DNA of 64,000 nt from Clostridia bacterium (GTDB lineage Bacteria > Bacillota > Clostridia > Oscillospirales > Acutalibacteraceae): the NCBI GenBank assembly GCA_017399065.1, contig JAFQEL010000041.1, positions 23,752-87,751 on the forward strand. The letters run 5' to 3'. A model generated the notes under the pieces. The model was not told the DNA's origin. It did no database searches and saw only the letters and a program-made list of their open reading frames with translations. Position numbers and translations under genes: made by a program. Below, piece by piece: positions 26,838-35,288 of the stretch. How positions within the stretch are numbered: the first letter of the stretch is position 1; each line of letters opens with the position of its first letter.

Positions 26838-26866
26838 TTGAATTGAAAAATCGACAGTAATATAAT
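26838..26866 (+). promoter_or_regulatory. Promoter of the zinc-ribbon protein gene
   Basis: TTGAAT (26838-26843), 17 bases and TATAAT (26861-26866) lie 39 bases before the ATG at 26906. ACGGAGGT is at about 26889-26896. Confidence 0.6.
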
Positions 26867-26905
26867 AAAACCAACTCATTTCGACAATAACGGAGGTAAA
26901 ATGTT

Positions 26906-28012
26906 ATGTATTGTCCCGAATGCGGAAGCACTATTGATGATAATTCTGTTTTTTGCGGTGAATGCGGCACAAAAATCGATGCCGGAGCTCATCAGCCGGC
27001 TCCCCCGGTTCCGCCGATGCCTGGACCTTCACCGTCACCTGCTCCCCACGCACCCTCAGGTGCACCTAAAAAGAAGTTTCCCGTCTGGCTTATAATTGTT
27101 CTCGCCGTTGTCGGCGTTCTCGTTATCGGTATCGTGTCTGTCTTCGCTCTCAAGTCCTTTGTCGGCAAAAAGCAAGAGCTGCCCGAAGAAACTACAACGG
27201 CATACGCTGCAGTAGAAGACGCTATGGATGACTTCTTTGCCGAAGAAACAGGTACTCTTCCTACAGAGTCCGATACCACCGCAGAAACCACTACGCAGGA
27301 AATTCGTACAAAAAGCTCAACCACACAGAAAATAGTTGCCACAAGACCTCCCGTACCCAAGACTGAGGTTACAAAGGCTCCCGAAACAGCACCGCCGCCC
27401 TCTTATGATGACGGATTTAATGCAGGCTACGACCAAGGCTATAATGATGGTTATGACAGCGGCTATGACAGCGGTTATGATAGCGGTTATGACAGCGGCT
27501 ATAATGAAAATGAGGATGAGTATTGGTATGACGATGATTATTATCCTCCCGTAAACGGCTACACTCTCGATGAGTTAGAAGCTGCTATGGATGATTTCCT
27601 CTATACCGGTAGTTGGACTGACCTTAGCGAATACATACTCCCCGGCAGCATCGACATTCTTGACCTTATGTATGAAATTGAGGATGAAGAAGGTTACGCT
27701 AACTACGCTTATCAAGGCGGAAACGAATATATCAATGAATACTTTTTTAACTTTGCTTATATTCCGTCAATTTATTCCACAGATTATTATTATCACTCAC
27801 TTGATGCAGAGGATGAAGAGTATAGAGATAATACCGACTGGGGTCTCTATGAAATGACCGAGCATGCTTTTGATGAGTATTACGGCGGTAATATGGAATA
27901 TTATGACCTTATTCTTATGGAAACCTTTGCTTACGATAGCGACGACATTGATTACGGCTTCGTGGTTTTCATAATCGAAACCAATTACGGCTATTTCTTC
28001 CTTTGTGAATAA
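26906..28012 (+). CDS. Zinc-ribbon single-pass membrane protein with a Gly-Tyr repeat
   Basis: 368 residues. An N-terminal zinc ribbon (CPECG at 3-7 and CGECG at about 17-21) faces the cytosol, followed by a Pro-rich segment, one membrane helix (about 57-80), and an outer part with Thr/Glu-rich and acidic stretches. At about 171-205 there are seven four-residue units of GYxxG type (GYDSGYDS). The last 140 residues are very rich in Asp, Glu and Tyr, with no known fold. Zinc-ribbon/one-helix proteins are frequent in Clostridia, but their function is unknown. Confidence 0.72.
   Translation: MYCPECGSTIDDNSVFCGECGTKIDAGAHQPAPPVPPMPGPSPSPAPHAPSGAPKKKFPVWLIIVLAVVGVLVIGIVSVFALKSFVGKKQELPEETTTAYAAVEDAMDDFFAEETGTLPTESDTTAETTTQEIRTKSSTTQKIVATRPPVPKTEVTKAPETAPPPSYDDGFNAGYDQGYNDGYDSGYDSGYDSGYDSGYNENEDEYWYDDDYYPPVNGYTLDELEAAMDDFLYTGSWTDLSEYILPGSIDILDLMYEIEDEEGYANYAYQGGNEYINEYFFNFAYIPSIYSTDYYYHSLDAEDEEYRDNTDWGLYEMTEHAFDEYYGGNMEYYDLILMETFAYDSDDIDYGFVVFIIETNYGYFFLCE
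27425..27508 (+). repeat. Seven 12-bp tandem units encoding GYDSGYDS
   Basis: Consecutive 12-base units (GGTTATGACAGC and close variants at 27449, 27461, 27473 and 27485; more diverged units at 27425, 27437 and 27497) encode the Gly-Tyr-Asp-Ser run. The near identity of the central four suggests slippage expansion. Confidence 0.8.
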
Positions 28013-28026
28013 ATAGAAAAATCTGC

Positions 28027-28080
28027 AATCAACGGAGGCGTTACGTCTTCGTTGATTTTTTTGTCCCTTTTTGATATAAT
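28027..28080 (+). promoter_or_regulatory. Terminator overlapping the next promoter
   Basis: A stem (28027-28038 with 28046-28057, some G-U pairs) followed by seven T ends the zinc-ribbon gene. Its right arm contains TTGATT (28052-28057), which stands 17 bases before TATAAT (28075-28080), a good promoter for the gene at 28101. Confidence 0.6.
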
Positions 28081-28100
28081 ATTTTGACGGAGGTGAGAGT

Positions 28101-29477
28101 ATGTACAAGGTCAGCATTAACGGTGAGATTTTGCTTGCTGAAAGCGGTGAAACCTTATCATCTGTTCTGATGCGTTACGGCAAAGGCACAGCACATCCTT
28201 GCGGCGGCAGGGGAGTATGCGGAAAATGCAGGGTATACGTTAACGGAAATGAAGAGCTTTCCTGCAGATATAGAATTACCTCTGATATTGATGTTGAAAC
28301 TTACGGTACAGATAAAAAATCCGAAATCGATTATGAAAAAGCTGTTGACGGTGAATGCTGTTTTGTGCTTGATATAGGTACAACTACTCTCGCTCTTGCA
28401 CTTGTGTCGATTGCTGAAAAAAGAATAATTAAAACGGTAACTTCGCTCAATCCTCAGCGTGTTTTCGGTGCCGACGTTATATCAAGAATTGATTACTGTA
28501 CTAAAAACTCAACAGAAAAGCTGCAGAAAGTGCTGACGGATGAGATTAATAATATGATAGCAAAGTTTAAAGGTTGTAAATCTGATAGACTTTACGTATC
28601 TGCCAATACGACGATGCTTCATATCCTTTTCGGTGAGGATTGCTCTTCGCTTGGCGTTGCACCGTATGAGCCTGTTTTCCTTGATGGAAGATGTGTTAAT
28701 GCGACGTCACTCGGTATAGCAGGTGTAAGCACTGTTGAGTCCTTGCCGTGCGTAGCGTCGTTTGTCGGTGCAGATATAGTTGCAGGAATGAATCTTGTCG
28801 GTATGCCGTCTGAAGGCAAATATAGTCTGCTTATAGACCTCGGTACAAACGCGGAAATAGTGCTGATGAATAAAAACGGCTCTGTATCAACCTCTGCGGC
28901 GGCAGGACCCTGCTTTGAAGGAGCCTGTATCATGTGCGGTATGGGTGCCGTAAACGGTGCAATATGCTCGGTTAAAGACGGCAAATTGATTACCGTTGAA
29001 AATACAAAAGCCGTAGGAATATGCGGTACGGGTCTTATTGATGCTGTGGCTTATATGCTTGATAAGGGTATAATCGACAGCTCGGGATATATGGAATGTG
29101 AGCAGGTTGAGCTTGCTGAGGGTGTATATATTACTCAGTCGGATATCAGACAATATCAGCTTGCAAAGTCTGCCGTTTACTCCGCGATTATGGCTCTTGT
29201 AAAGTATTGCACCATTACACCTGATGATATAGAAACCGTATATATTTCGGGCGGATTTTCATCGGGAATCTGTGTTGACAGTGCGATTAAGACCGGTCTG
29301 CTGCCGGCTGAGTTCAAAGACAAGTGTGTTGCACTCAGTAATTCAAGTCTTCTTGGTACGGTTAAATATGCAACCGAAAAAAATGACCTTGAATCATTGG
29401 CAAAAAAAACAGAATACATCGACCTTTCAGCCGATGTATTCTTTTCGGATTTATTTATTGATAATATGTTATTTTGA
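28101..29477 (+). CDS. Ferredoxin-ASKHA ATPase protein (corrinoid-protein reductive activator type, DUF4445)
   Basis: 458 residues. The N-terminal 2Fe-2S ferredoxin domain has C34, C40, C43 and C55 (HPCGGRGVCGKC, LSCRY). The ASKHA ATPase part begins with CFVLDIGTTTLALAL near 87-101 and continues with LLIDLGTNAEI, AGPCFEGACIMCGMGA, GICGTGLIDAV and VYISGGFSSGI. RamA/DhaF-type proteins use ATP to re-reduce inactive Co(II) corrinoids in methyltransferases. At 458 residues it is shorter than typical members (about 600), with the region between ferredoxin and ATPase much reduced. No corrinoid protein or methyltransferase is nearby. The family call is firm; the partner is unknown. Confidence 0.85.
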   Translation: MYKVSINGEILLAESGETLSSVLMRYGKGTAHPCGGRGVCGKCRVYVNGNEELSCRYRITSDIDVETYGTDKKSEIDYEKAVDGECCFVLDIGTTTLALALVSIAEKRIIKTVTSLNPQRVFGADVISRIDYCTKNSTEKLQKVLTDEINNMIAKFKGCKSDRLYVSANTTMLHILFGEDCSSLGVAPYEPVFLDGRCVNATSLGIAGVSTVESLPCVASFVGADIVAGMNLVGMPSEGKYSLLIDLGTNAEIVLMNKNGSVSTSAAAGPCFEGACIMCGMGAVNGAICSVKDGKLITVENTKAVGICGTGLIDAVAYMLDKGIIDSSGYMECEQVELAEGVYITQSDIRQYQLAKSAVYSAIMALVKYCTITPDDIETVYISGGFSSGICVDSAIKTGLLPAEFKDKCVALSNSSLLGTVKYATEKNDLESLAKKTEYIDLSADVFFSDLFIDNMLF

Positions 29478-29479
29478 AA

Positions 29480-30256
29480 TTATAAAAGTATACTTTCGCC
29501 GCAGGAGAGGTAGCTCAACTGCGGCATATTTTTTTTCATAAACTCATACTGCTCTGTGCCCGTACAGTGACAGGTGTAGTAAGCTGTTTTATGTGCCGCA
29601 AGCGTTGAGGCGTATTCGGCGAGCTTTTCGTCAAGATTGAGCTTTGAATAATGAAAGCCGCCGACAAGTGCATCAGGCTCAAACCAATCGGCAATATCCA
29701 TAACACCTTTGTGCGAACAACCGCTGATAAGCACACGCTTGCCGTTTTCGTTAATGAGCAGATACTGCTCGTGTTTGAAATTGTCCGGCAAAAATTCACC
29801 GTTACACTTCATATTCAGACCGAAGCTGCCGAGATAGTGATTTCTTGTGTTGTTATTGCAGGAAAAAAGACTGAGCACGGCATCAATTTCAAGAATATCA
29901 TCAACATAAATAATTCTTTTTTCATTCTGCAGCGATTTGTCGAGACCTATATATTTTTCCGTACCGTTGTAATAGTCGCCGAAAGCGTATCGGCTGATAT
30001 ATACTGGTGCGGTTTTGTTTATTTTGAGGAATAGACCGAGTCCTCCGCCGTGGTCATAATGACCGTGAGAGAGCACGGCGATATCAACCTGAGTAAGGTC
30101 AACGCCGAGCTTTTCTGCATTTTCTGCAAAAAGTGAGGTCTGACCCATATCAAAAAGTATATTGTGATTCTCGGTCTCAATATAAAGGCTCAGGCCGTGC
30201 TCGGCGGATATATTATCGTTAAACGGTGTGTTTTCCGTAAGTGCTGTAATTTTCAC
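29480..30256 (-). CDS. Metallo-beta-lactamase-fold hydrolase
   Basis: 258 residues. The dinuclear metal motif SHGHYDHGGG is at about 63-72 (H64, H66, D68, H69), with ISGCSHKG further on and a late YTCHCTG segment supplying other ligands. The layout (short N-terminus, ALTENTPF near the start, metal motif by residue 64) matches MBL proteins annotated as dihydropterin/RFA-P-synthase-like hydrolases. It starts just after the Nudix gene (29480-30256 follows a stop at 30259), so the two are one operon. It converges on the corrinoid-activator-like gene with only 2 bases between stops. Confidence 0.87.
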   Translation of the reverse strand: MKITALTENTPFNDNISAEHGLSLYIETENHNILFDMGQTSLFAENAEKLGVDLTQVDIAVLSHGHYDHGGGLGLFLKINKTAPVYISRYAFGDYYNGTEKYIGLDKSLQNEKRIIYVDDILEIDAVLSLFSCNNNTRNHYLGSFGLNMKCNGEFLPDNFKHEQYLLINENGKRVLISGCSHKGVMDIADWFEPDALVGGFHYSKLNLDEKLAEYASTLAAHKTAYYTCHCTGTEQYEFMKKNMPQLSYLSCGESILL

Positions 30257-30258
30257 TT

Positions 30259-30747
30259 TTATTTCCTTTCTGATTTATATTTTGTGAGCACGGTATACTC
30301 ACGCAGATAAAGGCTTGATATGTCCTCGCGTTTTTCCGGGTAGTGCGAAAAGATTTCGAGAGCTTCATCAAAACCGAGCCATACGGGAGTTGCACCGTGC
30401 TCGACTTCAATTTCGGTCAGCTTCTGCTCAGCCTCACCTGTGATTTCGCAGATGAAGTAGTTACTGACATACATTGTTTCAAAGCAGTACTCGTTTACCG
30501 TCAGAAACTGTCTGAGAGGTTTTACGGTGTAACCTGTTTCTTCGCTGAGTTCACGCGTACAGCATTCTTTGAGCGTTTCGCCCGGCTCGACACCGCCGCC
30601 CGGTGACATATAAACATCAGTATTGGCTTCGTAGGTCAGCAGAATTTTACCGTCTTTTACAATAATAGCGCGGCTTGCCTGACGCACACCCTCGGGCGGG
30701 TCAGCATAATTTTTGGCGTATTGGGTTATGGTTTCAACTTTGTTCAT
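30259..30747 (-). CDS. Nudix hydrolase
   Basis: 162 residues. The complete Nudix box GxxxxxExxxxxxxRELxEExG is present as GVEPGETLKECCT followed by RELSEETGY, with a preceding SPGGG. It hydrolyses a nucleoside diphosphate linked to some moiety, with Mg; the substrate is unspecified. The N-terminus (about 1-30) has no added domain. It is the first gene of a two-gene minus-strand operon with the MBL-fold hydrolase and is divergent from desulfoferrodoxin. Confidence 0.92.
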   Translation of the reverse strand: MNKVETITQYAKNYADPPEGVRQASRAIIVKDGKILLTYEANTDVYMSPGGGVEPGETLKECCTRELSEETGYTVKPLRQFLTVNEYCFETMYVSNYFICEITGEAEQKLTEIEVEHGATPVWLGFDEALEIFSHYPEKREDISSLYLREYTVLTKYKSERK

Positions 30748-30814
30748 ATCATATTCACCTGAATAATAAATATCGGAATAACGAGCATACTATTCCCAAA
30801 AGGAGGTATGTTCA

Positions 30815-31195
30815 ATGTGTGAATCAAGATTTTATCTTTGCCGTAAATGCGGCAATATCGTGGGACTTATACACGGTGCAGGTGTGCCGATTATGTGCTG
30901 CGGGAGTGAAATGGAGCACCTTGAGGCTTCAACCGAAAATGAGGGCGGTGAAAAGCACAGCCCTGCCGTAACCGTAGACGGTGACAGTGTAAAGGTAACA
31001 GTAGGCAGTGTGCTTCATCCGATGGATGAAGAGCACAGAATAGATTGGGTTTATCTGCAGACTGACAGGGGCGGACAGCGCAAATGCCTTATAAGCGGCG
31101 ACAAACCCGAGGTTGAATTCAGACTGTGTGACGAAAAGCCTACAGCCGTATACAGTTACTGTAACAAGCACGGGCTGTGGAAAACAATGCTTTAA
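30815..31195 (+). CDS. dfx: Desulfoferrodoxin (superoxide reductase)
   Basis: 126 residues. The N-terminal desulforedoxin domain has C9, C12, C28 and C29 (Fe-S4 site). The superoxide reductase domain has the EKHSP motif with K47 and H48, then H68 (VLHPM), H74 (EEHRI), C116 and H119 (YCNKHG), the full His4-Cys iron centre. It reduces superoxide to peroxide without making oxygen, which is typical of strict anaerobes. A strong AAAGGAGG is upstream, and a hairpin terminator follows at once, so it is monocistronic. Confidence 0.95.
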   Translation: MCESRFYLCRKCGNIVGLIHGAGVPIMCCGSEMEHLEASTENEGGEKHSPAVTVDGDSVKVTVGSVLHPMDEEHRIDWVYLQTDRGGQRKCLISGDKPEVEFRLCDEKPTAVYSYCNKHGLWKTML

Positions 31196-31199
31196 AATT

Positions 31200-31243
31200 A
31201 ACGGGTTGCATCTGACAAAAAACAGCTGCAACCCGTTGGTTTT
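31200..31243 (+). terminator. Terminator of the desulfoferrodoxin gene
   Basis: The perfect 11-bp arms AACGGGTTGCA (31200-31210) and TGCAACCCGTT (31227-31237) are followed by GGTTTT. It may also serve the convergent ZIP gene ending at 31242. Confidence 0.75.
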
Positions 31244-31994
31244 ATCCGAGCAGAATATCTGAAACGAGCATTACACAGAAGCCTGCAAGCAGTGCATATG
31301 TTGCACCTCGCTGACTGCCGTGAGCGTGAGTTTCGGGTATCATTTCATCACTTACAACGTAAAGCATCGTACCGCCTGCAAAGCTGAGAGCAAAGGGCAG
31401 GATTGCAACAGAAACGCTGACGGCAAAGTAGCCGATAAGCGTGCCGACAACCTCGACGAGACCTGTTATAAGTGCACTGATAAAAGTTTTTTTAGGGCTG
31501 ACGCCTGCGGCAAGCATAGGACCGATGATAACCATACCTTCGGGTATATTCTGAAGTGCTATACCGCCTGCGATAAGCAGAGCCTGAGCCGTATCGCCCG
31601 AGCCGAAGCCGACACCTGCGGCAATACCTTCCGGCAGGTTGTGAATTGCTATTGCGGTGACGAAAAGGAGCACTTTGCTCAGGTTGGCGTTGTTGTGCTT
31701 TTCAGTATCGGGACCGACAAGCTTATGCAGGTGAGGTACGAGCTTGTCTATAAGGTTAAGACACAGCGCACCTGTAAAAATGCCTGCGACGGTAATGATT
31801 ATACCGAATTTACCGCCGTATTCTATTGATGGCAGAATAAGACCCAGTACCGCTGCGGCAAGCATAACGCCTGCGGCAAAGCTGAGCACAATGTCGGAGA
31901 ACTTATGTGAAATTTTTCTGAAAATGAAACCGATTACGGAGCCGATAAGCGTAGCACCGCCGACTCCGAGAGCGGTCAGTAAAACCATAGTCAT
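31242..31994 (-). CDS. ZIP-family divalent metal transporter
   Basis: 250 residues with about eight membrane helices. The two metal-path motifs HNLPEGIAAGVGFG (helix 4) and QNIPEGMVI (helix 5) are intact, with a short variable loop before them (GPDTEKHNN). Members import zinc, iron or manganese into the cytosol. The start is the first of two close ATGs (31994 and 31988); neither has a strong ribosome-binding site. It appears as a single-gene unit, convergent with desulfoferrodoxin. Metal specificity cannot be read. Confidence 0.9.
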   Translation of the reverse strand: MTMVLLTALGVGGATLIGSVIGFIFRKISHKFSDIVLSFAAGVMLAAAVLGLILPSIEYGGKFGIIITVAGIFTGALCLNLIDKLVPHLHKLVGPDTEKHNNANLSKVLLFVTAIAIHNLPEGIAAGVGFGSGDTAQALLIAGGIALQNIPEGMVIIGPMLAAGVSPKKTFISALITGLVEVVGTLIGYFAVSVSVAILPFALSFAGGTMLYVVSDEMIPETHAHGSQRGATYALLAGFCVMLVSDILLG

Positions 31995-32040
31995 ATAGAT
32001 TACACCGTTTTGCTTGATAAATTTGAAATTAAAGAGCGAG

Positions 32041-33270
32041 TCAGTTCATTTTTTGTCTTTGCACACCGTAATTTACATCTACGTTCTTTTTAAACAGCAT
32101 ATAGTCGTACTGCGGCTTCCATTGATCTCCGAGATGTATTTCATCAAGTTCAGCTTCACTTACAGCAACGTTTAACTCCGTAAGACCCTTGAGTTCGCCG
32201 TCCTCTTTGTATACGTTATCCCAGAATGCGTGGTGACCTATATAGGTGACGCTTGATGGGATATAAACGTAGGTCAGAGCCTGGTTGTAGCTGAGTGCAT
32301 CCGAGCCGATATACTCAAGTCCTTCGGGCAGTGAAGGATAGACTTCACTGAAGCTGTCGATTGATTTGTACGTAACGTCGGAAATGTCAGTGTCTGTCTT
32401 GTAAGTGCAGATGTTTTCGAGTGAGGGTGTGTTTCCCCACTGGTCCTTGGGCTCGTGAAGCTTGAAAACAGAGAGCGTTTCCATTCTTTTGAGTCCTTCG
32501 GGCAGGTAAATGTCTCTGAGATTTACGTAGCTGAAGCAAAGCTCGCCGAGTGTTGTTACGGTAGACGGCACAACGTATGTCTGTATATCAAGTCTGTACT
32601 GCTCCGTAACATCGTCACGGTACATTTCTGCTTCGTAGCCGTACTTTTGTCTGAGGTACTCATCGTGGTTACACGGGTAGTTGATGAGTACGGTTTTATC
32701 TTTGTTGTAAAGAACACCGTCGATATCGCAGTAGTAGGGATTGTTTTCATCAACCTCTATGTTTTCGAGAGCCCAGCAGGAATAAAAGGCATTGCTTTGA
32801 ATTACCTCAACGTCTGCACCGATATATATCGTTTTTATTTTATCGTCGCAGTTGAGTGCATATTCACGTATTTCGGTAACCTTTTTGCTTTCGTCCTTGG
32901 TGAAAACGTATTCCTTGGTTATCTGATCATAACTGACTGAAGTTACGTAGTCAACCTGAAGCTCGGTTATTTCACCCGTGTTGCTGAATTTTGTCAGACG
33001 GTATGAGTTGTCTGCTGTTGTTTCGTATTCGTAAGTATCTTTGTTTGCTATGGCAAGAATACTGAAATAACATGAGAGACTTACGGCAATAACTATCGTG
33101 ACGATAAAAATAATCTTTTTGAGAGTGAAAAACTTATACGGCTTGTTGATATGCGGTGCGGCAAGCCCCGGCACCTGATAAGTCCATATCTCATCCTCCG
33201 GAATGTCGAGCTTTATCTCGTTATCGTTTACGGGAGGCACAGGTATGTTTTTCTTGCTCTTTTTACTCAT
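32041..33270 (-). CDS. Membrane-anchored LRR_5 protein
   Basis: 409 residues from the ATG at 33270. AAAGGAGG lies 10 bases upstream; a longer frame from 33306 would overlap the transporter gene. The N-terminus (about 1-50) is cytosolic and Lys/Pro-rich, followed by one membrane helix (about 51-75) and an outer part with BspA-like LRR_5 repeats (KTIYIGADVEVIQSNAFYSC, VPSTVTTLGELCF, YIPSSVTYIGHHAF). It contains the spacer DIDGVLYNKDKTVLINYP, similar to those of the giant LRR protein. It follows the transporter by 19 bases and so shares its operon, an unusual pairing. Confidence 0.8.
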   Translation of the reverse strand: MSKKSKKNIPVPPVNDNEIKLDIPEDEIWTYQVPGLAAPHINKPYKFFTLKKIIFIVTIVIAVSLSCYFSILAIANKDTYEYETTADNSYRLTKFSNTGEITELQVDYVTSVSYDQITKEYVFTKDESKKVTEIREYALNCDDKIKTIYIGADVEVIQSNAFYSCWALENIEVDENNPYYCDIDGVLYNKDKTVLINYPCNHDEYLRQKYGYEAEMYRDDVTEQYRLDIQTYVVPSTVTTLGELCFSYVNLRDIYLPEGLKRMETLSVFKLHEPKDQWGNTPSLENICTYKTDTDISDVTYKSIDSFSEVYPSLPEGLEYIGSDALSYNQALTYVYIPSSVTYIGHHAFWDNVYKEDGELKGLTELNVAVSEAELDEIHLGDQWKPQYDYMLFKKNVDVNYGVQRQKMN

Positions 33271-33289
33271 AATTCTGTTGCCTCCTTTC

Positions 33290-35059
33290 TTAACCTTTGT
33301 ATCCACCCGAAACCTTTTCGTTGGCTTCTTCGGCTTGTCTTTCGGTTACTTCTGCACGCTTCTTGAGTACTTCCATAACCATATTCTGCTTTTTGCTGTC
33401 ATAATCCCAGAAGAAATAGGGAATAGTCATAAGCACAAATCCTATGATATCGACAATAAGCGGAATTGCTATAATGTTTCTTCGGGTAGCATCCACAAAA
33501 AGGATTTCCCAGTTGCTGTTGAAGCCGTAACGGAGAAGGAAGATCGGGATAAGCAGACCGATAAAAGAAACTACAGGGCCTGTAAACCAACCGAAAACGC
33601 CTGCAAAGCTTTCAAGTCTCTCACCCGAAATATACATCTGATAGTCGGCAATACGAACGTCCATATCGTGACCTGCCGTTGTGGGAACCGTCTTTGTCAT
33701 TTCCATAAAGAACAGCACGACGATGCATATCGTACCGCAGAGCATAAGGTTGTCTCCGCAGAACCATATTGCCGCAACTATAGCGGCGTTGCCGAGTGCT
33801 CTGGTCAATTGATAGAAAATCATTATCTGCTTATATGAGAAGCGTTTGAGGAAGTAGGGGGAGAGGAAATCCGGCGGAGTGCCTGCAAACGAAATCAGCA
33901 TAACGATAAGGCTGTAGGGCAGACCGCTCAGACGGAACGTATAGAAATAAAGTACGGTTACAAACGGCAGCATACCGTTGCCGAGTGCGTCTATAAGTCC
34001 GACGACGTTTTTTATAAGAAGGTATTTGTTTTTGAGAACGCCGAACATACCGTCCCAGAATTTGATCTGAACCTTTTTCTCAACGGGCGGCTGCGGTATT
34101 CTTTCCTTGACTCTTCCCGCAAAAATCATAGTCATTGCGGCAAGAATTATGAATGTTATCGGAATTACGTAGCGGTAAACGTTGATATCTGCCCACTCGT
34201 TACGGAGCATACCGATAAATACCGGCATAATGATACCGACGATTGTGTTGAAAAAGTGGGAAAGCTTGACGGGATAGCTGCGCACGTAAATACGCTCCTG
34301 CAGGTTGGGGCTTATGCTCTTTGTGCAGGTTTCCATATTGTTTGCAAAGCCGAATACGTTATACGTAGCAAAGAGAAGGTTTGCAACCCATACGCGTGTT
34401 GCAACGTCGGGGATATTATATACGGGCAGCCAGCCGATGAGAATGACCATTATGCACTTGGGTATAACGTCGCAGTAAAGTGAGTACTTGTATCTGCCGT
34501 ATTTGGGAAGAAGCTTTTTACGCCAGAAAATATTTCGTGCTCCGACCCAGCCTGTATACAAAAAATGGGTGCCGAAGGTTTTAAAGCACGCTGTGGCATT
34601 CATTCCTTCAAGGCTGTTGAGGTAGCGTATGAATCCGCTGCTTGGGTCAAACAGCGACGCAAAGTCGAAGACAAGCGTAGATATACCGAAAAGTATCATT
34701 GCAAAGTATACGCCGTAAAATTTCTTTTCCGTGCGCCTGGGCAGGAAGCCGAGGTTGTCGCATACGAGCCACCACATAAGTGCAGATATGTAGCCGAGCG
34801 GCATATTGATAATGCCTATGATGGAGAATGTGAGATAGGGCAGCTTGTAATGGTGCATAATAAGGTAGCATGCTGAGAAGAAGCCTATGTACTCAAGCAC
34901 CTTTGAGCCTGCATAGTTACTGCCAACGGCGAGCACAACGTCCTTGTACTCTTTGTACGGTACGTACTTGCCTTCAGCAGGGGTGTTCCAGTGGGTTTTG
35001 ACTTCGGTTATGAAGTCTTTGACCTTATCCACAGACAAGGTCTTTTTCTTGTCGCTCAT
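33290..35059 (-). CDS. GPH/MFS-type transporter
   Basis: 589 residues with about twelve membrane helices and a large N-terminal cytosolic stretch (about 1-50). The second half (FWDGMFGVLKNKYLLIK, then PPDFLSPYFLKRFSYKQ) has the look of glycoside-pentoside-hexuronide or related MFS carriers found in Clostridia, which move sugars or glycosides with cations. The C-terminal tail (about 560-589) is charged and probably helical. It has its own promoter and AAGGAGCG, and the LRR membrane protein gene follows. The substrate is unknown. Confidence 0.75.
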   Translation of the reverse strand: MSDKKKTLSVDKVKDFITEVKTHWNTPAEGKYVPYKEYKDVVLAVGSNYAGSKVLEYIGFFSACYLIMHHYKLPYLTFSIIGIINMPLGYISALMWWLVCDNLGFLPRRTEKKFYGVYFAMILFGISTLVFDFASLFDPSSGFIRYLNSLEGMNATACFKTFGTHFLYTGWVGARNIFWRKKLLPKYGRYKYSLYCDVIPKCIMVILIGWLPVYNIPDVATRVWVANLLFATYNVFGFANNMETCTKSISPNLQERIYVRSYPVKLSHFFNTIVGIIMPVFIGMLRNEWADINVYRYVIPITFIILAAMTMIFAGRVKERIPQPPVEKKVQIKFWDGMFGVLKNKYLLIKNVVGLIDALGNGMLPFVTVLYFYTFRLSGLPYSLIVMLISFAGTPPDFLSPYFLKRFSYKQIMIFYQLTRALGNAAIVAAIWFCGDNLMLCGTICIVVLFFMEMTKTVPTTAGHDMDVRIADYQMYISGERLESFAGVFGWFTGPVVSFIGLLIPIFLLRYGFNSNWEILFVDATRRNIIAIPLIVDIIGFVLMTIPYFFWDYDSKKQNMVMEVLKKRAEVTERQAEEANEKVSGGYKG

Positions 35060-35091
35060 GGAATCCGCTCCTTGATTTATTGATAACTTAC

Positions 35092-35121
35092 ATTATATCA
35101 TAACGGACGGAGCTTTTACAA
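35092..35121 (-). promoter_or_regulatory. Promoter of the GPH-type transporter operon
   Basis: On the minus strand TTGTAA (35121-35116), an 18-base spacer and TATAAT (35097-35092) lie 33 bases before the ATG. Confidence 0.55.
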
Positions 35122-35225
35122 GTAATAATATCATAATTATACATATTTTATGCATTAAGTATATGATGTTTGTTAAAAATAAACATAAATCTGATAAATT
35201 TCTTTGTTTTCTGTCCTGTAAATTA

Positions 35226-35254
35226 TTGACAGTAAAGGCTAATGGTAATATAAT
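35226..35254 (+). promoter_or_regulatory. Consensus promoter of the proline-rich membrane protein
   Basis: TTGACA (35226-35231), 17 bases and TATAAT (35249-35254) match the sigma-A consensus perfectly. CGGAGGA follows, 8 bases before the ATG at 35289. The promoter lies within a longer open frame starting at 35163, which rules that start out. Confidence 0.75.
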
Positions 35255-35288
35255 AGTCTTAAAATATTATATATCGGAGGACTACGAT

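Noticed and set aside
35163..35288. N-terminal extension of the proline-rich membrane protein
   Set aside because: A perfect sigma-A promoter (35226-35254) and a CGGAGGA site lie inside it, so translation must begin at 35289.
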